From the NCBI RefSeq assembly GCF_035999195.1, contig NZ_DASYGY010000009.1, forward strand, positions 868,001-932,000: DNA of 64,000 nucleotides. The letters are read 5' to 3'. Position 1 is the stretch's first letter. The number at the start of each line of letters is the position of its first letter. A model generated the notes under the pieces. That model was not told where the DNA came from. It searched no databases and saw only the letters and a program-made list of their open reading frames with translations. Shown here piece by piece: positions 34,356 to 45,700 of this stretch. The position numbers and the translations under genes were made by a program. This DNA is from Pseudoxanthomonas sp. GTDB taxonomy: Bacteria; Pseudomonadota; Gammaproteobacteria; Xanthomonadales; Xanthomonadaceae.

Positions 34356-36071
34356 ATGACTGCATCCCGCATTTTCTCCCCCCGTTCCCTGCTGGGCCTG
34401 GTCCTGGTCCCCCTGGGACTGCTCGCTCCCGCCGCCCACGCCCAGTCGCTCGGCGTCTGCAATTCCTTCTACGGCTCGGGCTTCACCCTGGCCGAGGGCA
34501 AGGTCAACCCGACGATGCCCACGCTGGCCAAGCCCGCCAAGGGCGCCGTGCTGAAGGAGCCGAACTTCAACACCTGCCTGGTCCGCGCCACGGACCACGC
34601 GGCCGAGCCGCCCAGCACGTTCGCCCGCAACGACTATTCGCGCCGGCAGGCGTTCAACGCCGACAACACGTACTTCATCGTCTACTCGAACGATGGCTGG
34701 TGGCACCTCTACGACGCCAACACGCTGAAGCATCTGCGCGCGCTGTCGCCGAAGGTGGCCAACGCCAACGTGTCGTCCGCCTACCACATGGCCGGCGATG
34801 CCGAGCCGCAGTGGCATCCGACCAACCCGAACATCCTCTACTACCTGCCCACCAACGGCGGCATGCGCGTGCTGTCGCTCGACGTGCGCACCAATACGCA
34901 CAGCGTGGCGGCCGATTTCAACGGCAAGCTGCCGTCGTGGGCCTCCTCGGCCGCGCACGTCTGGACCAAGTCCGAAGGCTCGCCGTCGGCCGATGCCCGC
35001 TACTGGGGGTTCCAGGTCGAGGACAGCAACTTCGGGCTGCTGGGCTACATCGTGTGGGACATGCAGGAAAACCGCCTGGTCGGCAGCCGCCAGGACAGCA
35101 GCCGTCCCGACCACTCCAGCATGTCGGCGTCGGGCCGCTGGTACATCACCTCGTCCGATACCACCGGCACCTGGGCCTGGTCGCGCGATTTCAGCCAGAA
35201 GAAGAAGCTACACGCCAAGAGCGAGCACTCGGACATGGCCTTCGGTCCGGCCAGCCAGGACTACTACGTCTCGGTCGACTACCAGAGCTCCGCGGGCGAT
35301 GTCTTCTTCACCGACGTCGACGCCTGTCCGGCCGTGGCCGCCAGTGCGACGAGCGCTCCGGTGTGCCCGCGCACGGTGCTGTTCCCCAGCTATGTCAACG
35401 GCGCAACGGCTGCGATGCATTTCTCCGGCAAGGGCTTCAACAAGCCCGGCTGGATGGTGTGGAGCACGTACGCGAGCTCGGCGTCGCGCGACGGTAGCCG
35501 CCCCTGGTTCACCAACAAGATCTATGCGGTGGAGTTGAAGGCCAATCCGCGCGTGTATGCGCTGGCCTATACCCGTCGCGCGGAGTCCGCCGGCGGCTAT
35601 TGGTCCGAACCGCACGCCACCGTGAGCCGCGACTTCACCCGCATCGCCTTCAACAGCAACTGGGGGGTGAACGATGCCAACAACATCGACACCTACATCG
35701 TCCACATCCCGTCATCGGCATTGCCGGGCGGCACCACCACGCCGCCGCCCACCAGCGGTGGGCGCGTGACCGGCGGCACCCTGCCGCCGCTGGTGAACCC
35801 GGGCACCACCTCGTCCGGCAGCCGGCCGGTCGCGGTGGTCGAGCCGGCGACCACCGGCAGCGCCACCGAATCCTCGGGCACGACGGCGACCGACGGCGTT
35901 GCCGCCACCGGCACGAGCGTCGCCGCGCGCGCGGCACGACGCGTCAAGGCCGCGACACGGCGTGCCATGGCCGGGTTGAGGACCACCAGCCCCAGACTCA
36001 GCACGGCGTTGCGTTCGCTGCCGCTGGTCTACTGGATCGATCAGGAGTGGGAGCTCGACGCCGACAAGTGA
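34356..36071 (+). CDS. Secreted beta-propeller-like protein, possible polysaccharide-acting enzyme
   Basis: A 571-residue protein with a Sec signal peptide (residues 1-28, LLAPAAHAQS). Residues 30-455 contain repeated Trp/Tyr/Asp-rich blade-like segments (NDGWWHLYDANTLK, AEPQWHPTNPNILYYLPT, SASGRWYITSSD, YWSEPHATVSRDFTRIAFNSNW). The EPHATVS/FNSNW ending recalls propeller enzymes of the oligogalacturonate-lyase type, but this is a weak impression. Residues 456-530 form a Pro/Thr/Gly/Ser-rich linker, followed by a basic stretch and a short C-terminus with no PEP-CTERM signal. It is divergent from the terminal NRPS gene and ends at a strong terminator. An EPS-modifying or EPS-binding role is a hypothesis. 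Confidence 0.6.
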   Translation: MTASRIFSPRSLLGLVLVPLGLLAPAAHAQSLGVCNSFYGSGFTLAEGKVNPTMPTLAKPAKGAVLKEPNFNTCLVRATDHAAEPPSTFARNDYSRRQAFNADNTYFIVYSNDGWWHLYDANTLKHLRALSPKVANANVSSAYHMAGDAEPQWHPTNPNILYYLPTNGGMRVLSLDVRTNTHSVAADFNGKLPSWASSAAHVWTKSEGSPSADARYWGFQVEDSNFGLLGYIVWDMQENRLVGSRQDSSRPDHSSMSASGRWYITSSDTTGTWAWSRDFSQKKKLHAKSEHSDMAFGPASQDYYVSVDYQSSAGDVFFTDVDACPAVAASATSAPVCPRTVLFPSYVNGATAAMHFSGKGFNKPGWMVWSTYASSASRDGSRPWFTNKIYAVELKANPRVYALAYTRRAESAGGYWSEPHATVSRDFTRIAFNSNWGVNDANNIDTYIVHIPSSALPGGTTTPPPTSGGRVTGGTLPPLVNPGTTSSGSRPVAVVEPATTGSATESSGTTATDGVAATGTSVAARAARRVKAATRRAMAGLRTTSPRLSTALRSLPLVYWIDQEWELDADK

Positions 36072-36109
36072 GTCGCCTGCGGCCACCCATTGCCGCATGA
36101 GATCACCCG

Positions 36110-36147
36110 GGCCGGAAAGACCACGCGTCTTTCCGGCCTTTCTGTTT
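36110..36147 (+). terminator. Intrinsic terminator after secreted protein gene
   Basis: Perfect 12-bp stem GGCCGGAAAGAC (36110-36121) / GTCTTTCCGGCC (36127-36138), 5-base loop, followed by TTTCTGTTT. It separates the plus-strand secreted protein gene from the convergent minus-strand gene ending at 36159. Confidence 0.88.
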
Positions 36148-36158
36148 CGGCAGGGGCC

Positions 36159-37934
36159 TTACAGATACCAGGGCCAGAGCGACGCGCTCCAGAGCAGTCC
36201 CAGGCGGGACTGCTGGGCCATCCGTTCCACCTGGGCCGGCAGGCGCGGAGACGCGGCGTCCGGATGATCCACCACGGATATCCGCTTTTCCGCCCCGGGC
36301 GGGACGCCATGGACATCCAGCACCTGCCATCGCCCGGCGGCATTGAAGGTGTGGCACCCGTCCTGCCCTTCCATCCAGGTCGGGTCGAGCCGAGCGACCT
36401 GCCTTTCCCGATAGTGGGTCGCGTCCAGCCCCAGCACCTCGTTGAACACGACCGCCGCGCCGTACACGGGCGCGCAGCACTGGGCGGGGCGATAGAGCCT
36501 GCCATGCCGGCGGAACAGCTGCCCGGCGGGACGCGCACTGCGCACATCCGCCAGCAGCGGGTTGGCCGGATGCGGCCGGTAAGGCCCTTCCAGCGCATCG
36601 GCGACGAAGAGGAACAGTTCGTCGGACGGATTGCCGCCGCTTTCCGAGACATTGCCGAACAGGTACCACCGCCCCTCGTGGTGGTGCAGCGTGGGATCGA
36701 CGCAGGCGCAGCCCTCCAGCAGGTCCGCCGTCCTCACCCACCCCCGCGGGAAATCCGTTGCGCGGTAAAGGCTGACGCGGTCCGCCTCGAACGATTCCAC
36801 CGTCATGTACCACGCATCGTCCCAGCGGAAGACCTGCGGATAGGAAAGATGGAACGGTTCGTCCAGCACCGTCCCCAGGTTGACCGCGCTGCCGTCGTCC
36901 AGCAACTGCAGGCACGCGATCACGCCCTGGTTGCGCGCATCGACGAACTCCTCGACGAACAGCAGGCGGCGATCCTGCTCTTCGACCAGGAAAGGATCGG
37001 CCCAGTAGTTCCTGCCCGGCGCCACCAGCGCGCGCCAGCCCTCCACGCGCGGCGCGGCCGGATCCACCGGCGAGTCGACATCCGGCAACAGCAGGTACCA
37101 CGGCTGATGGGTGGCGCGTCGCCGCGTGCCGGACTGCAGCAGCAGCCGCAACGCGATCCAGGCCGCATGGAGGCACATGGCCATGCTCCATCGGATGGGT
37201 TCCGGACCCACCTGCAGGCGTTTCATCGAGGCACTTCCCTCGTCCGGCAGGTTGCGGATGGCGCGCAGGAGCAACGCCGGCAGCTTCAGGAACGCCATGT
37301 CGCGATGCTGGCTGAAGGAGACCGCGCGCGTCGCGCCCCAACTGCCGGCCAGCACCGTCGGCGGCAGGGACGCATCGGCGGGACGCAACTCCAGCGTGAT
37401 CGGCGTGGCGTCCTGCTCTTCCAGGATCGGCGACAGCAGGGCGGCTCCGGCGCGTACCGGATCGACCAGGTCGCCGTCGAGCAGCCAGCAGCCATGGGGG
37501 GCCAGTCTGGCCAGCGCGGTGGCCCAGTCCTCCGGCCCGATGCAGAGCACCAGGTCGGGCTGCAGGGCGGCCACGCGCGCGCAGACCGCGTCGCGCTGGC
37601 GGCCTGCGGCACGCGTCTCGTCAGCGGGCGCATGCACGTCCTCCGGCAGCCCGGTCTGCGCCAGCGGCCCTTCCAGCGGCCGTCCACGCATGCGCAGGAA
37701 CAGGCGCAGCAAGGTGCGCTCCAGCCAGAAGAACGGGAACAGCGCGAAAGGCAGCCGTCGCCGCGACGGTTCCGGTCGCAGGTCGGCCGACACGGCCAGC
37801 AGGGTGACGTCGTCGCGATCCCGCGCCAGTTCGAAGGCGCACGAGACCCATCGCGGCACGCGCGCCGGCCCCACCAGCACCACCCGCAGGGGTTTCCCGC
37901 GCGTCGTCGCGTAAAGCGGCGTGCGGACCTTCAT
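36159..37934 (-). CDS. Formyltransferase-like / GINT1-like propeller fusion
   Basis: A 591-residue protein. The N-terminal part (15-200) looks like a formyltransferase-type Rossmann domain (VVLVGPARVPRWV, QPDLVLCIG, LLDGDLVDPVRAG), though the usual HxSLLP motif is not evident. The C-terminal part (290-580) is a five-bladed GH43-like propeller (NYWADPFLVEE, HLSYPQVFRWDDAWYMTVES, CVDPTLHHHEGRWYLFGN) as in the N-terminal domain of glucosamine inositolphosphorylceramide transferases. No signal peptide. The ATG overlaps the stop of hydrolase 1 (ATGA). It may modify an amino-sugar of the EPS, for example by N-acylation, but no reaction is established. Confidence 0.68.
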   Translation of the reverse strand: MKVRTPLYATTRGKPLRVVLVGPARVPRWVSCAFELARDRDDVTLLAVSADLRPEPSRRRLPFALFPFFWLERTLLRLFLRMRGRPLEGPLAQTGLPEDVHAPADETRAAGRQRDAVCARVAALQPDLVLCIGPEDWATALARLAPHGCWLLDGDLVDPVRAGAALLSPILEEQDATPITLELRPADASLPPTVLAGSWGATRAVSFSQHRDMAFLKLPALLLRAIRNLPDEGSASMKRLQVGPEPIRWSMAMCLHAAWIALRLLLQSGTRRRATHQPWYLLLPDVDSPVDPAAPRVEGWRALVAPGRNYWADPFLVEEQDRRLLFVEEFVDARNQGVIACLQLLDDGSAVNLGTVLDEPFHLSYPQVFRWDDAWYMTVESFEADRVSLYRATDFPRGWVRTADLLEGCACVDPTLHHHEGRWYLFGNVSESGGNPSDELFLFVADALEGPYRPHPANPLLADVRSARPAGQLFRRHGRLYRPAQCCAPVYGAAVVFNEVLGLDATHYRERQVARLDPTWMEGQDGCHTFNAAGRWQVLDVHGVPPGAEKRISVVDHPDAASPRLPAQVERMAQQSRLGLLWSASLWPWYL

Positions 37935-38710
37935 GGCGCCACGGCCCATGCGCCGATCCGGTCGATCACGCGGGCACGGTCGCTTGCCGAGAACAGGATG
38001 TGGTCGAGCTGCGGCCAGAACTCCACTTCGAGTCGCGGATCGCGCCGGTACCGGCCGAAGGTCGCGTCGATCTGGCGGGGATGCAGCAGGTAATACGAAA
38101 CGCCGCCGGTGTAGAACGCGAGGATCCTCACGCCACGCTCGAGCAGTTGGCCCGCCTGCGCGAGGAACTGCCCGTGTTCCGGCCAGTCGCGGAAGTCGCT
38201 CAGGCCCGGCGCATCGTCCGGCTTGGCACGCAGCAGGCGCAGCAGCATGCCCGGCCACCGCAGGGGCGAGCGCGCGAGCATCAGCCGCAGTTGGCCGATG
38301 CGGAACCACGGCCCCTGCACCGCCATGCCGTCCAGCAGCAGCACACCGTCCACGCGCGTGTCGGCCACGGCCATGCGCCAGCCCTGGTCGGCGGCGCTGC
38401 AGATGCCACCGACGATGAAGCTGCGCGCGCCGGTACTCGCCTGGACCGCATCCAGCGCTTCGCGCACGACGGACTCCGCATCGGGGTGGGTGCCGGCCGG
38501 CGCATCGCCGATGCGTGGCATGTCGAAGCGGAACACGTGCAGGCCCTGCTCGGCGAGGCGCCGCGCCAGGTGCACGTGCAGGCGGAACGGGCCCATCCGG
38601 TGGATGAGCCCGGCATTGAACAGCACGACCGCACGCCCCTTCGGCGCACCTTTCGAGCGCGTCAGCAGGCCGAACCCGCGTCCTCCATCCAGCGCGACCA
38701 CTTCATCCAC
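37931..38710 (-). CDS. Exosortase-A-associated hydrolase 1-like alpha/beta hydrolase
   Basis: A 259-residue alpha/beta-fold protein. Key segments are VVLFNAGLIHRMGPFRLHVHLAR, FDMPRIGDA, FIVGGICSAAD (the elbow is GGICSA, so Cys or Ser is the potential nucleophile) and a C-terminal LDHILFS with the candidate His. This matches hydrolase 1 of XrtA/PEP-CTERM EPS loci, whose substrate is unknown. The GTG at 38710 is chosen because AAAGGAGG lies five bases upstream; it overlaps the stop of hydrolase 2 by 8 bases. The next gene overlaps by ATGA, so the three genes are translationally coupled. Confidence 0.78.
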   Translation of the reverse strand: MDEVVALDGGRGFGLLTRSKGAPKGRAVVLFNAGLIHRMGPFRLHVHLARRLAEQGLHVFRFDMPRIGDAPAGTHPDAESVVREALDAVQASTGARSFIVGGICSAADQGWRMAVADTRVDGVLLLDGMAVQGPWFRIGQLRLMLARSPLRWPGMLLRLLRAKPDDAPGLSDFRDWPEHGQFLAQAGQLLERGVRILAFYTGGVSYYLLHPRQIDATFGRYRRDPRLEVEFWPQLDHILFSASDRARVIDRIGAWAVAP

Positions 38711-39479
38711 GGGCACCTCCTTTCGCCAGGCCTGCGAGCAACCCCTCCAGCGCATCGCGCGCATCGCGCAGCGGGATCAGTCCGTCCAGGTCGACCTCGT
38801 CCGTCCATGCCGACAGCGAGGCCGGCAACCGGAAGCGCGCATCGCTTTCCAGCGCATGGCCTTCGCCGTCGGCGGTATCCACCACCGATACCGGCACCTC
38901 CGGGCCAGGACCGGCGAGCGTCAGCGCCGCGAGGGCCTGCTGCGCACCCGGCGACAGGCGGAAGCCCATCAGGTCGTCCTGCAGCGCCGGCGCACGGCCC
39001 TTCAACAGCGGATAGCGGTGCTTCGACCCGCGCTCGCGCGCGTCGCGTGCGAGCAGCGACTGGACGTAGCGGGCACCGTCGACCACCGGCTGCCACAACC
39101 ACAGGGCACTGGCGCCGAGCGCGCCGGCATCGCGCCAGGCGAACAGCGCCGATGCCCTTGCCGCCATGACGATCAGCGGAATGCCCTGCGCCAGACGACG
39201 CAGTTCTGCGGCGGCCAGCACCAGATCACGCGCGGTCGAATCGGGCTGGAACTGGCCGTCGTCGCCGCCCGAATCTCCCGTGCCGTAGTAATCGAAACGC
39301 AGGCAGGCGATCCCCGCTCCCGCCAGTTGCGCGGCCATCTGCGAGAAGAACCGGTAGCTGCGCATGTGCTCGTGCAGCAACGGCGGACACATCAGCAACG
39401 CGGCGCGTGCGCCACCGACCGGAAGGTGGCCAACCCCGAACAGGCGGCGCTCGTCCGGCCCGAAGAACGCCGGCAGCAT
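38703..39479 (-). CDS. Exosortase-A-associated hydrolase 2-like alpha/beta hydrolase
   Basis: A 258-residue alpha/beta hydrolase with LPAFFGPDERRLFGV at the start, MCPPLLHEHMRSYRFFSQMA, FDYYGTGDSGG and an elbow at LIVMAARASALFA, where the usual Ser-containing GxSxG is not conserved. These features match hydrolase 2 of XrtA-associated loci. The ATG at 39479 follows GGTGAGG and gives the expected length; an earlier ATG at 39605 would add 42 low-similarity residues. About 278 bases separate it from the upstream NRPS gene. That spacer holds no clear gene and only a weak hairpin (39674-39699). Confidence 0.75.
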   Translation of the reverse strand: MLPAFFGPDERRLFGVGHLPVGGARAALLMCPPLLHEHMRSYRFFSQMAAQLAGAGIACLRFDYYGTGDSGGDDGQFQPDSTARDLVLAAAELRRLAQGIPLIVMAARASALFAWRDAGALGASALWLWQPVVDGARYVQSLLARDARERGSKHRYPLLKGRAPALQDDLMGFRLSPGAQQALAALTLAGPGPEVPVSVVDTADGEGHALESDARFRLPASLSAWTDEVDLDGLIPLRDARDALEGLLAGLAKGGARG

Positions 39480-39756
39480 GACCACATCCCTCACCTTGCC
39501 CGCTCCCTTGGCAGTGTCATGCGCGACGGGTGCGTCGCGCGCCGTCCATGTCCGCCCGTCGAGTGCGGCCACGCCGGCACGTTCACCCTCACGTCCATCC
39601 GTCATCCCCGCCTCGATGCCCGCTGCATCAGCGAACGTCCTGCCCGCGTGTTCCCCTGGCGGCAAGCCTAGCATGCGGCCCTCCCGGAGCATGGCCGCAC
39701 GTCCGCCATGCGCGCGCGTGACTTGCCGACCGCGCTCCCCTCGTGCATCGACCGTC

Positions 39757-42700
39757 TCATGTCCCGGTGTCCACCCGGCCCAGCCAACGCCGCACACGTC
39801 CCCACCAGCCACGCGGAGCGGCCTTGGCGGGCGGCGCACGCATCGCGGACGCCTGCGGCAGCGCCGCCGCCGCCTGTGCCAGCGTCTGCGTCGCCAACGA
39901 CAGCAGGCGCAGGCGCACGCCGGTATCGCGGGCCACCCGATTGGCCATCTGCACGGCCAGCATGGAATGTCCCCCCAGCTCGAAGAAGTTGTCGTCCGGT
40001 CCTGCGTCGGTGCCCAGCAGTTCGCTCCAGACGTCGATCAGGTAGGTCACGCGCGGATCGGCATGTCGTGGGCGTTCGACACGGGTCCGCACCTCCTGCC
40101 CGGCGGGCGGATGCGACGGCGCGGGCAAGGCCTTGCGATCGGTCTTTCCGTTGGGCAACAGCGGTATGGACGCCAGGTGGACCAGATGCTGCGGCACCAT
40201 GTAGTGCGGCAGCGTGCCGCGCAGCGCCGCCAGCAGCGCCGCGTCGTCGAGCGCCGCCTGCGGCGCAGGCACCACGTACGCCACCAGGCGCACGTCGCCG
40301 GGACGGTCCTCGCGCACCATCACCACCGCGCGGCCGACGCCGGGCTGCACGGCCAGTGCGTGTTCGATCTCGCCGAGCTCGATGCGATGGCCGCGCACCT
40401 TCACCTGGAAATCGAGGCGCCCCTGGTGTTCGAGCACGCCATCGTGGCGCCAGCGTCCGCGGTCGCCGGTCCGGTACAGGCGGGGCGGCAATCCTCCGCG
40501 ACCCACGCCGGGATGCTGCACGCAGGCGTCCGGGATGAAACGCTCAGCCGTCAGCTCGGGGCGGTGCAGGTAGCCGAGGGTGACGCCATCGCCGCCGATG
40601 TGGATTTCGCCCGACACGCCCGGCGGACAGATCTGTCCGCGCTCGTCCAGTACCCAGACCGTGGTGTTGTTGATGGGGCGACCGATGTGGATGTCCGGCG
40701 CGCCCCCATCGGTCGCCGGCAGCACGCGCATGCAGGTCGACCACACGGTGGTTTCGGTGGGTCCGTACATGTTCCAGAGTTCGGCGCCGCACTCCAGCAA
40801 CTGGATCGCCAGATCGGCCGGCAGCGGTTCGCCGCCGCACAGCGCCTTGAAGGGCGCCCGCGCGCGCCAGCCGGTCTCCACCAGCATGCGCCAGCTGGCC
40901 GGCGTGGCCTGCATGACATTGACGCCCGTCCGCTCCAGCAATGCCGCGATCTCGGTGCCGTCCATCGCCGCCTCGCGGGTGGCGAGCACCACCTCGGCAC
41001 CCACGCTCAGTGGCAGGAAGAGCTCCAGCACGGCGATGTCGAACGAGGTGGTGGTGACCGCCAGCAGGCGATCGTCCTGGGCCAGGCCCGGTTCGCGGCG
41101 CATGCTGTGCAGGAAGTTGACCACCGCCCCGTGCGGCACCTGCACGCCCTTGGGCTTGCCGGTCGAACCCGAGGTGTAGATGACGTACGCGACGGAGGCC
41201 GGCGACGCCCGATCGTCCGTGAGCGCGGACACGGTGGCGGGCGCGGCGTCCATGCCGGCGGCGTCCGCATCGACCAGCAGCAGCTTCTCGCGCGGCCATG
41301 CCAGCGGCGCGGCCAGTTCGCCTTCCGACAGCACCAGCGCCAGGCCGGCGTCCTGCGCCATGAACTGGAGACGGTCGCCGGGATAGGCGGGATCCAGCGG
41401 CACGTAGGCGGCGCCGCACCTCAGCACGGCCAGCATGCCGGCGACCAGATCCGGATGCCGGTCGAGGCATACGCCCACCACGTCGCCGGGGCGGACACCA
41501 CGCGCATGCAGCGCATCGGCGATGCGGCCGGCGCGCGCATGCAGATCGGCGTACGTCAGCGTCTGCGCGCCGAAGCGCAGGGCGATGCGCGCGGGCGTGG
41601 CGGTCGCCTGCGCCTGGAGCAGGCCATGCAGCGTGCGCTGCGCGGGCCACTCGGCGGCCGTGGAATTCCACGCCGCGAGCGCGTCGCGGTCGTCATCGCT
41701 CAACAGCAGGGTATCGCCCACCCTGGCTGCCGGATCGCGCCTCACCGCTTCCAGCAGCGCCATGAACCGCCCATGCAGGCGCCTGCCCGAGGCCGGCGAC
41801 AGGATGTCGGCGTTGTAGTTGAGGTCGGCGGCCAGTCCGTCGGCATCCTCGAAGCACCACAGCGCGAGGTCCTGGTTGGCGGTGTGGTGCGGCAGCATCA
41901 CGTGCTCGTAGCGCAGGCCGCCCCAGGTGGTCTTGCGATCGCGGATGTCCTGGAAGGAGAACACCGACTGGTACACCGGCGGACGGCTGGGATCGCGCGG
42001 CACGCCGAGGGCCTGCACCAGCTGCTCCAGCGGCACATCGGGATGCGAGAAGCAGTCCAGCACCGCCGACCGTACCCGTGCCACCAGCGCGGTGAACGGC
42101 ATGTCCGGATCCACCTGCACGCGTACCGGCAGGATGTTGACGAAAAAGCCCATCACATCGTCCATGCCTTCGGGCACGTTGCGTACCGGCAGGCCGACCA
42201 CGAGGTCGCGCTGGCCCGTGATCCGGTGCAGCAGCACGTACCACGCCGCGAGCAGCGTCATGAACAGCGTGGCGTCGGCCTGCGCGCCCACCGCACGCAG
42301 GCCGTTCGTCAGTGCCGCGTCGATGTGCATGAGCTGCGCGCCGCCGCGACCGGACGGCTGGGTCGGGCGCGGGAAATCCTCGGGCAGGTGCAGCGGTTCC
42401 GCATGGCCCTGCAGATGCGCGGTCCAGTGCCGCAGCTGCGCCTGCAGGTCGGCCGAATCGCGTCGGCCGGCATTCCAGGCGGCATATTCGGCATAGGTGC
42501 GCTCGGGTTCGGGCAGCGTGGACAGCCCACCGGCACTGTAGGTCCCGTACAGCGCGGCCATTTCATCGCAGAACAGGTTGATCGACATCCCGTCCCACAC
42601 GGTGTGGTGCACCATGAAGAACAGTACGTGCTCCTGCGCCGACAACCGGAACAGGCGTACCCGGTACAGCGGCGCGCGATCGAGCGGGATCACCTCGGCC

Positions 42701-45700
42701 GTCAGTTCGTCCATCCGGCGCGCCAGCACCGCCTCGCGTTCCGCCGCGGGCAGCGACGACAGGTCTTCCAGCGGCTGCAACGTCGGCCGGACATCGTCGA
42801 GCACGCGCTGCACGGCACCGTCATCCGTTGCTTCAAGTCGCGTGCGCAGCACCGGCTGGCGGCGCACGACCTTGGCGAAGGCATCCTCCAGGGCAGTGAG
42901 GTCCAGCGGCCCATGCAGGCGATGCGCCGACTGGATGTTGTAGCCGGTGTAACCGGGCTGCATGTGGTCCATGACCCACAGGCGCTGCTGCATCAGCGAC
43001 AGCGGCGCGACCGAGGGATCGTCCAGCCGCGGCACATTGATCGCCGGAGGCAGCGTGGCCGGTGCGTCCGCATCGCCGAGCAGCGTCGCCAGTTGCGCCA
43101 CCGTCGGTGTCTCGAACAGGCTCCGCAGCGGCAGTGCGACACCGAAGGCGGCGGACAGGCGCGACGCCAACCGCGCCGCCAACAACGAATGACCGCCGAT
43201 GGCGAAGAAATCGTCTTCCGCACCGACCGACGGCACGCCGAGGACCTCGGCCATTGCCGTGGCCACCCGTTCCTCCACCGTGCCACGCGGCGCGCGACGC
43301 TCGCCGCGCACCGCATCCACGCCCTGCGGGGCCGGCAGCGACTTGCGGTCCACCTTGCCGTTGGGCAGCAGCGGAATCGCCGGCATCGTCACCAGATGCT
43401 GGGGAATCATGTAGTCGGGCAGGCTGCCGCGCAGGTGCGCACCCATCCCGGCCTCGTCCAGCGCGGAGCCCGGCTGCGGCACCACGTACGCGACCAGGCG
43501 CACGTCGCCCGGCCGGTCCTCGCGCGCCATCGCGACGACGCGCGCGACCGCGGGATGCGTGGCCAGGTTGGCTTCTATTTCGCCCAGTTCGATGCGATAG
43601 CCGCGCACCTTGACCTGGAAGTCCAGGCGGCCCTGGTGTTCCAGTTGGCCGTCGGGACGCCAGCGTCCGCGATCGCCGGTGCGGTAGACGCGCGCGCCCT
43701 CCGGCGCATCGGCGTGGTACCGGTCGGGAATGAAGCGGTCTGCCGTCAGCTCCGGCCGGTTGAGATAGCCCAGGGTGACGCCATCGCCGCCGATGCAGAT
43801 CTCGCCGGGGACGCCGCGCGGGCACAGGCTGCCCTGCTCGTCGAGGATCCAGACCTGGGTGTTCGCGATGGGATGCCCGATGTGGATGTCCGGCACGCCG
43901 CCCGCCCCCTGCTCCACGCGGGCGCAGGTCGACCACACCGTGGTCTCGGTGGGTCCGTAGAGATTCCACAGCGCCGCGCAGCGCGGCAGCAGCTGTTGCG
44001 CCAGGTCGGGGGCCATGGGCTCGCCGCCGCACAGGGCCACGAAATCCGCGCCGCCCTGCCAGCCGGCTTCGAGCAGCAGGCGCCAGGTGGCCGGCGTCGC
44101 CTGCATCAGCGTGATGCGCTCTTCCTGCAGGCGCGCACGCAATGCGTCCGCGTCGATCGCGGTCTCGCGATCGGCGATGACGACCTGCGCGCCGACCGAC
44201 AGCGGCAGCATGAGTTCGAGCACCGCGATGTCGAAGGACAGCGTGGTCACCGCCAACAGGCGGTCGTCCGCGCCGATGCCGGGCTCCGCCTGCATGCCGA
44301 CCAGGAAGTTGGCGACGGCGCGATGCGGCACCTGCACGCCCTTCGGCTTGCCGGTGGAGCCGGAGGTGTAGATGACGTAGGCGGCCGATTCCGGCAAGGC
44401 GCTGTCGAGGTCGCGGCCGATCCGCGTCGCCGGCTGCATTGCCAGCGCGTCCTGCAGTTCGTCCAGCACCAGCACCGGGCGTCCCGGCAACGCGCACTGC
44501 GCGGCATGGCGCCGCTGCGTCACCAGCGCCGCCAGGCCGGCGTCGCCCGCCATGTAGGTCAGTCGCTCGGCCGGGAAGCCCGGATCGAGCGGCACGTAAC
44601 CGGCACCCGTCTTCAGGATGCCGAGCAGGGCCGCCAGCATGTCGGCGTCGCGGTCGACCGACAGCCCGACCAGGCTGCCGCGGCGAGCGCCCTGCGCGCG
44701 CAGCAGATGGGCGATGCGGTTGGCGCGCGCTTCCAGCTGCGCGTACGTCAGTGTGCCGTTCGCGTCGCGCACCGCCACGCGGTCGGGCGTCAGATCGCTC
44801 TGGCGCTCGAAATGCTCATGCATGCGCGCGTCGCGGTCGTACGCCACCGGCGGCGGCTGCAGCGCGGCCAGTTCCGCATGACCGGCGGCATCGACCAGCG
44901 GCAGCGCCGCGATCGCCACATCACCGTCGCGTACCGCGGCGCGCAGCAGGCATTCGTAGCCGGCCAGCCAGCGCCGCACGGTGGCTTCGTCGAACAGGTC
45001 GCGGTTGTACTGGCACTCCAGCCGCAGGGCACCCTGCACCTGCGCGGCGTTGACGAACAGTTCGAAGGTATCGAAGCGGCGCGGATTGTCGAAGAACTCC
45101 AGCGACAGCCCGGGGAACGCGTGCGCCTCGCTGTCCAGCGCCTGGTCGATGTTGAACAGCATGTTCACCAGCGGCATGCGGCTGGGATCGCGCGCGATCG
45201 GAAGCTTCTTCAGCAGCGTGCCGAAGGTGCAGCGCTGGTGCTCCAGCGCATCCAGCAGTACGTCCTGCGCGCCGTCCAGCGCAGCCCCGAATCCCTGCCG
45301 GGCCGACAGGTCGAAACGCAGCGGCAGGGTGTTGACGCAGTGGCCGACCAGGGTGTCGTGCCCACCGACCGCCTGGCCCGCCGCGGGAATGCCGACCACG
45401 ACGCTGTCCTGCCCCGACAGGCGACCCAGCAGCGTCGAGAAACCGGCCAGCAGCGTGGCGAACAGGCTGGCGCCGCGCCGCGCGCCGAGCTGGCGCAAGG
45501 ACGTGGTCAGTGCGTGGTCCAGCACATGGTCGACGCGGGCGGAGGCGAAGGTGCGCCGCGCCGGTCGGGGACGGTCGGTGGGCAGGTCGAGCACGGGGAT
45601 GTCGGTGGCGAAGCGAGCGAGCCAGAACGCTTCGTCCTCCTGCTGCTGGCGCAGGTCGGTACCCGTGGCCTCCGCCATCGCATAGTCGCTGTACGCCTGT

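Noticed and set aside
35900..36071. PEP-CTERM sorting signal at the C-terminus of the secreted protein
   Set aside because: No PEP motif followed by a TM and basic tail; the end is acidic and soluble. There is also no exosortase in the window.
39674..39699. Terminator between the two-module NRPS and hydrolase 2
   Set aside because: TGCGGCC/GGCCGCA has only 7-bp arms with a 12-base loop and no T-run; it is too weak to call.
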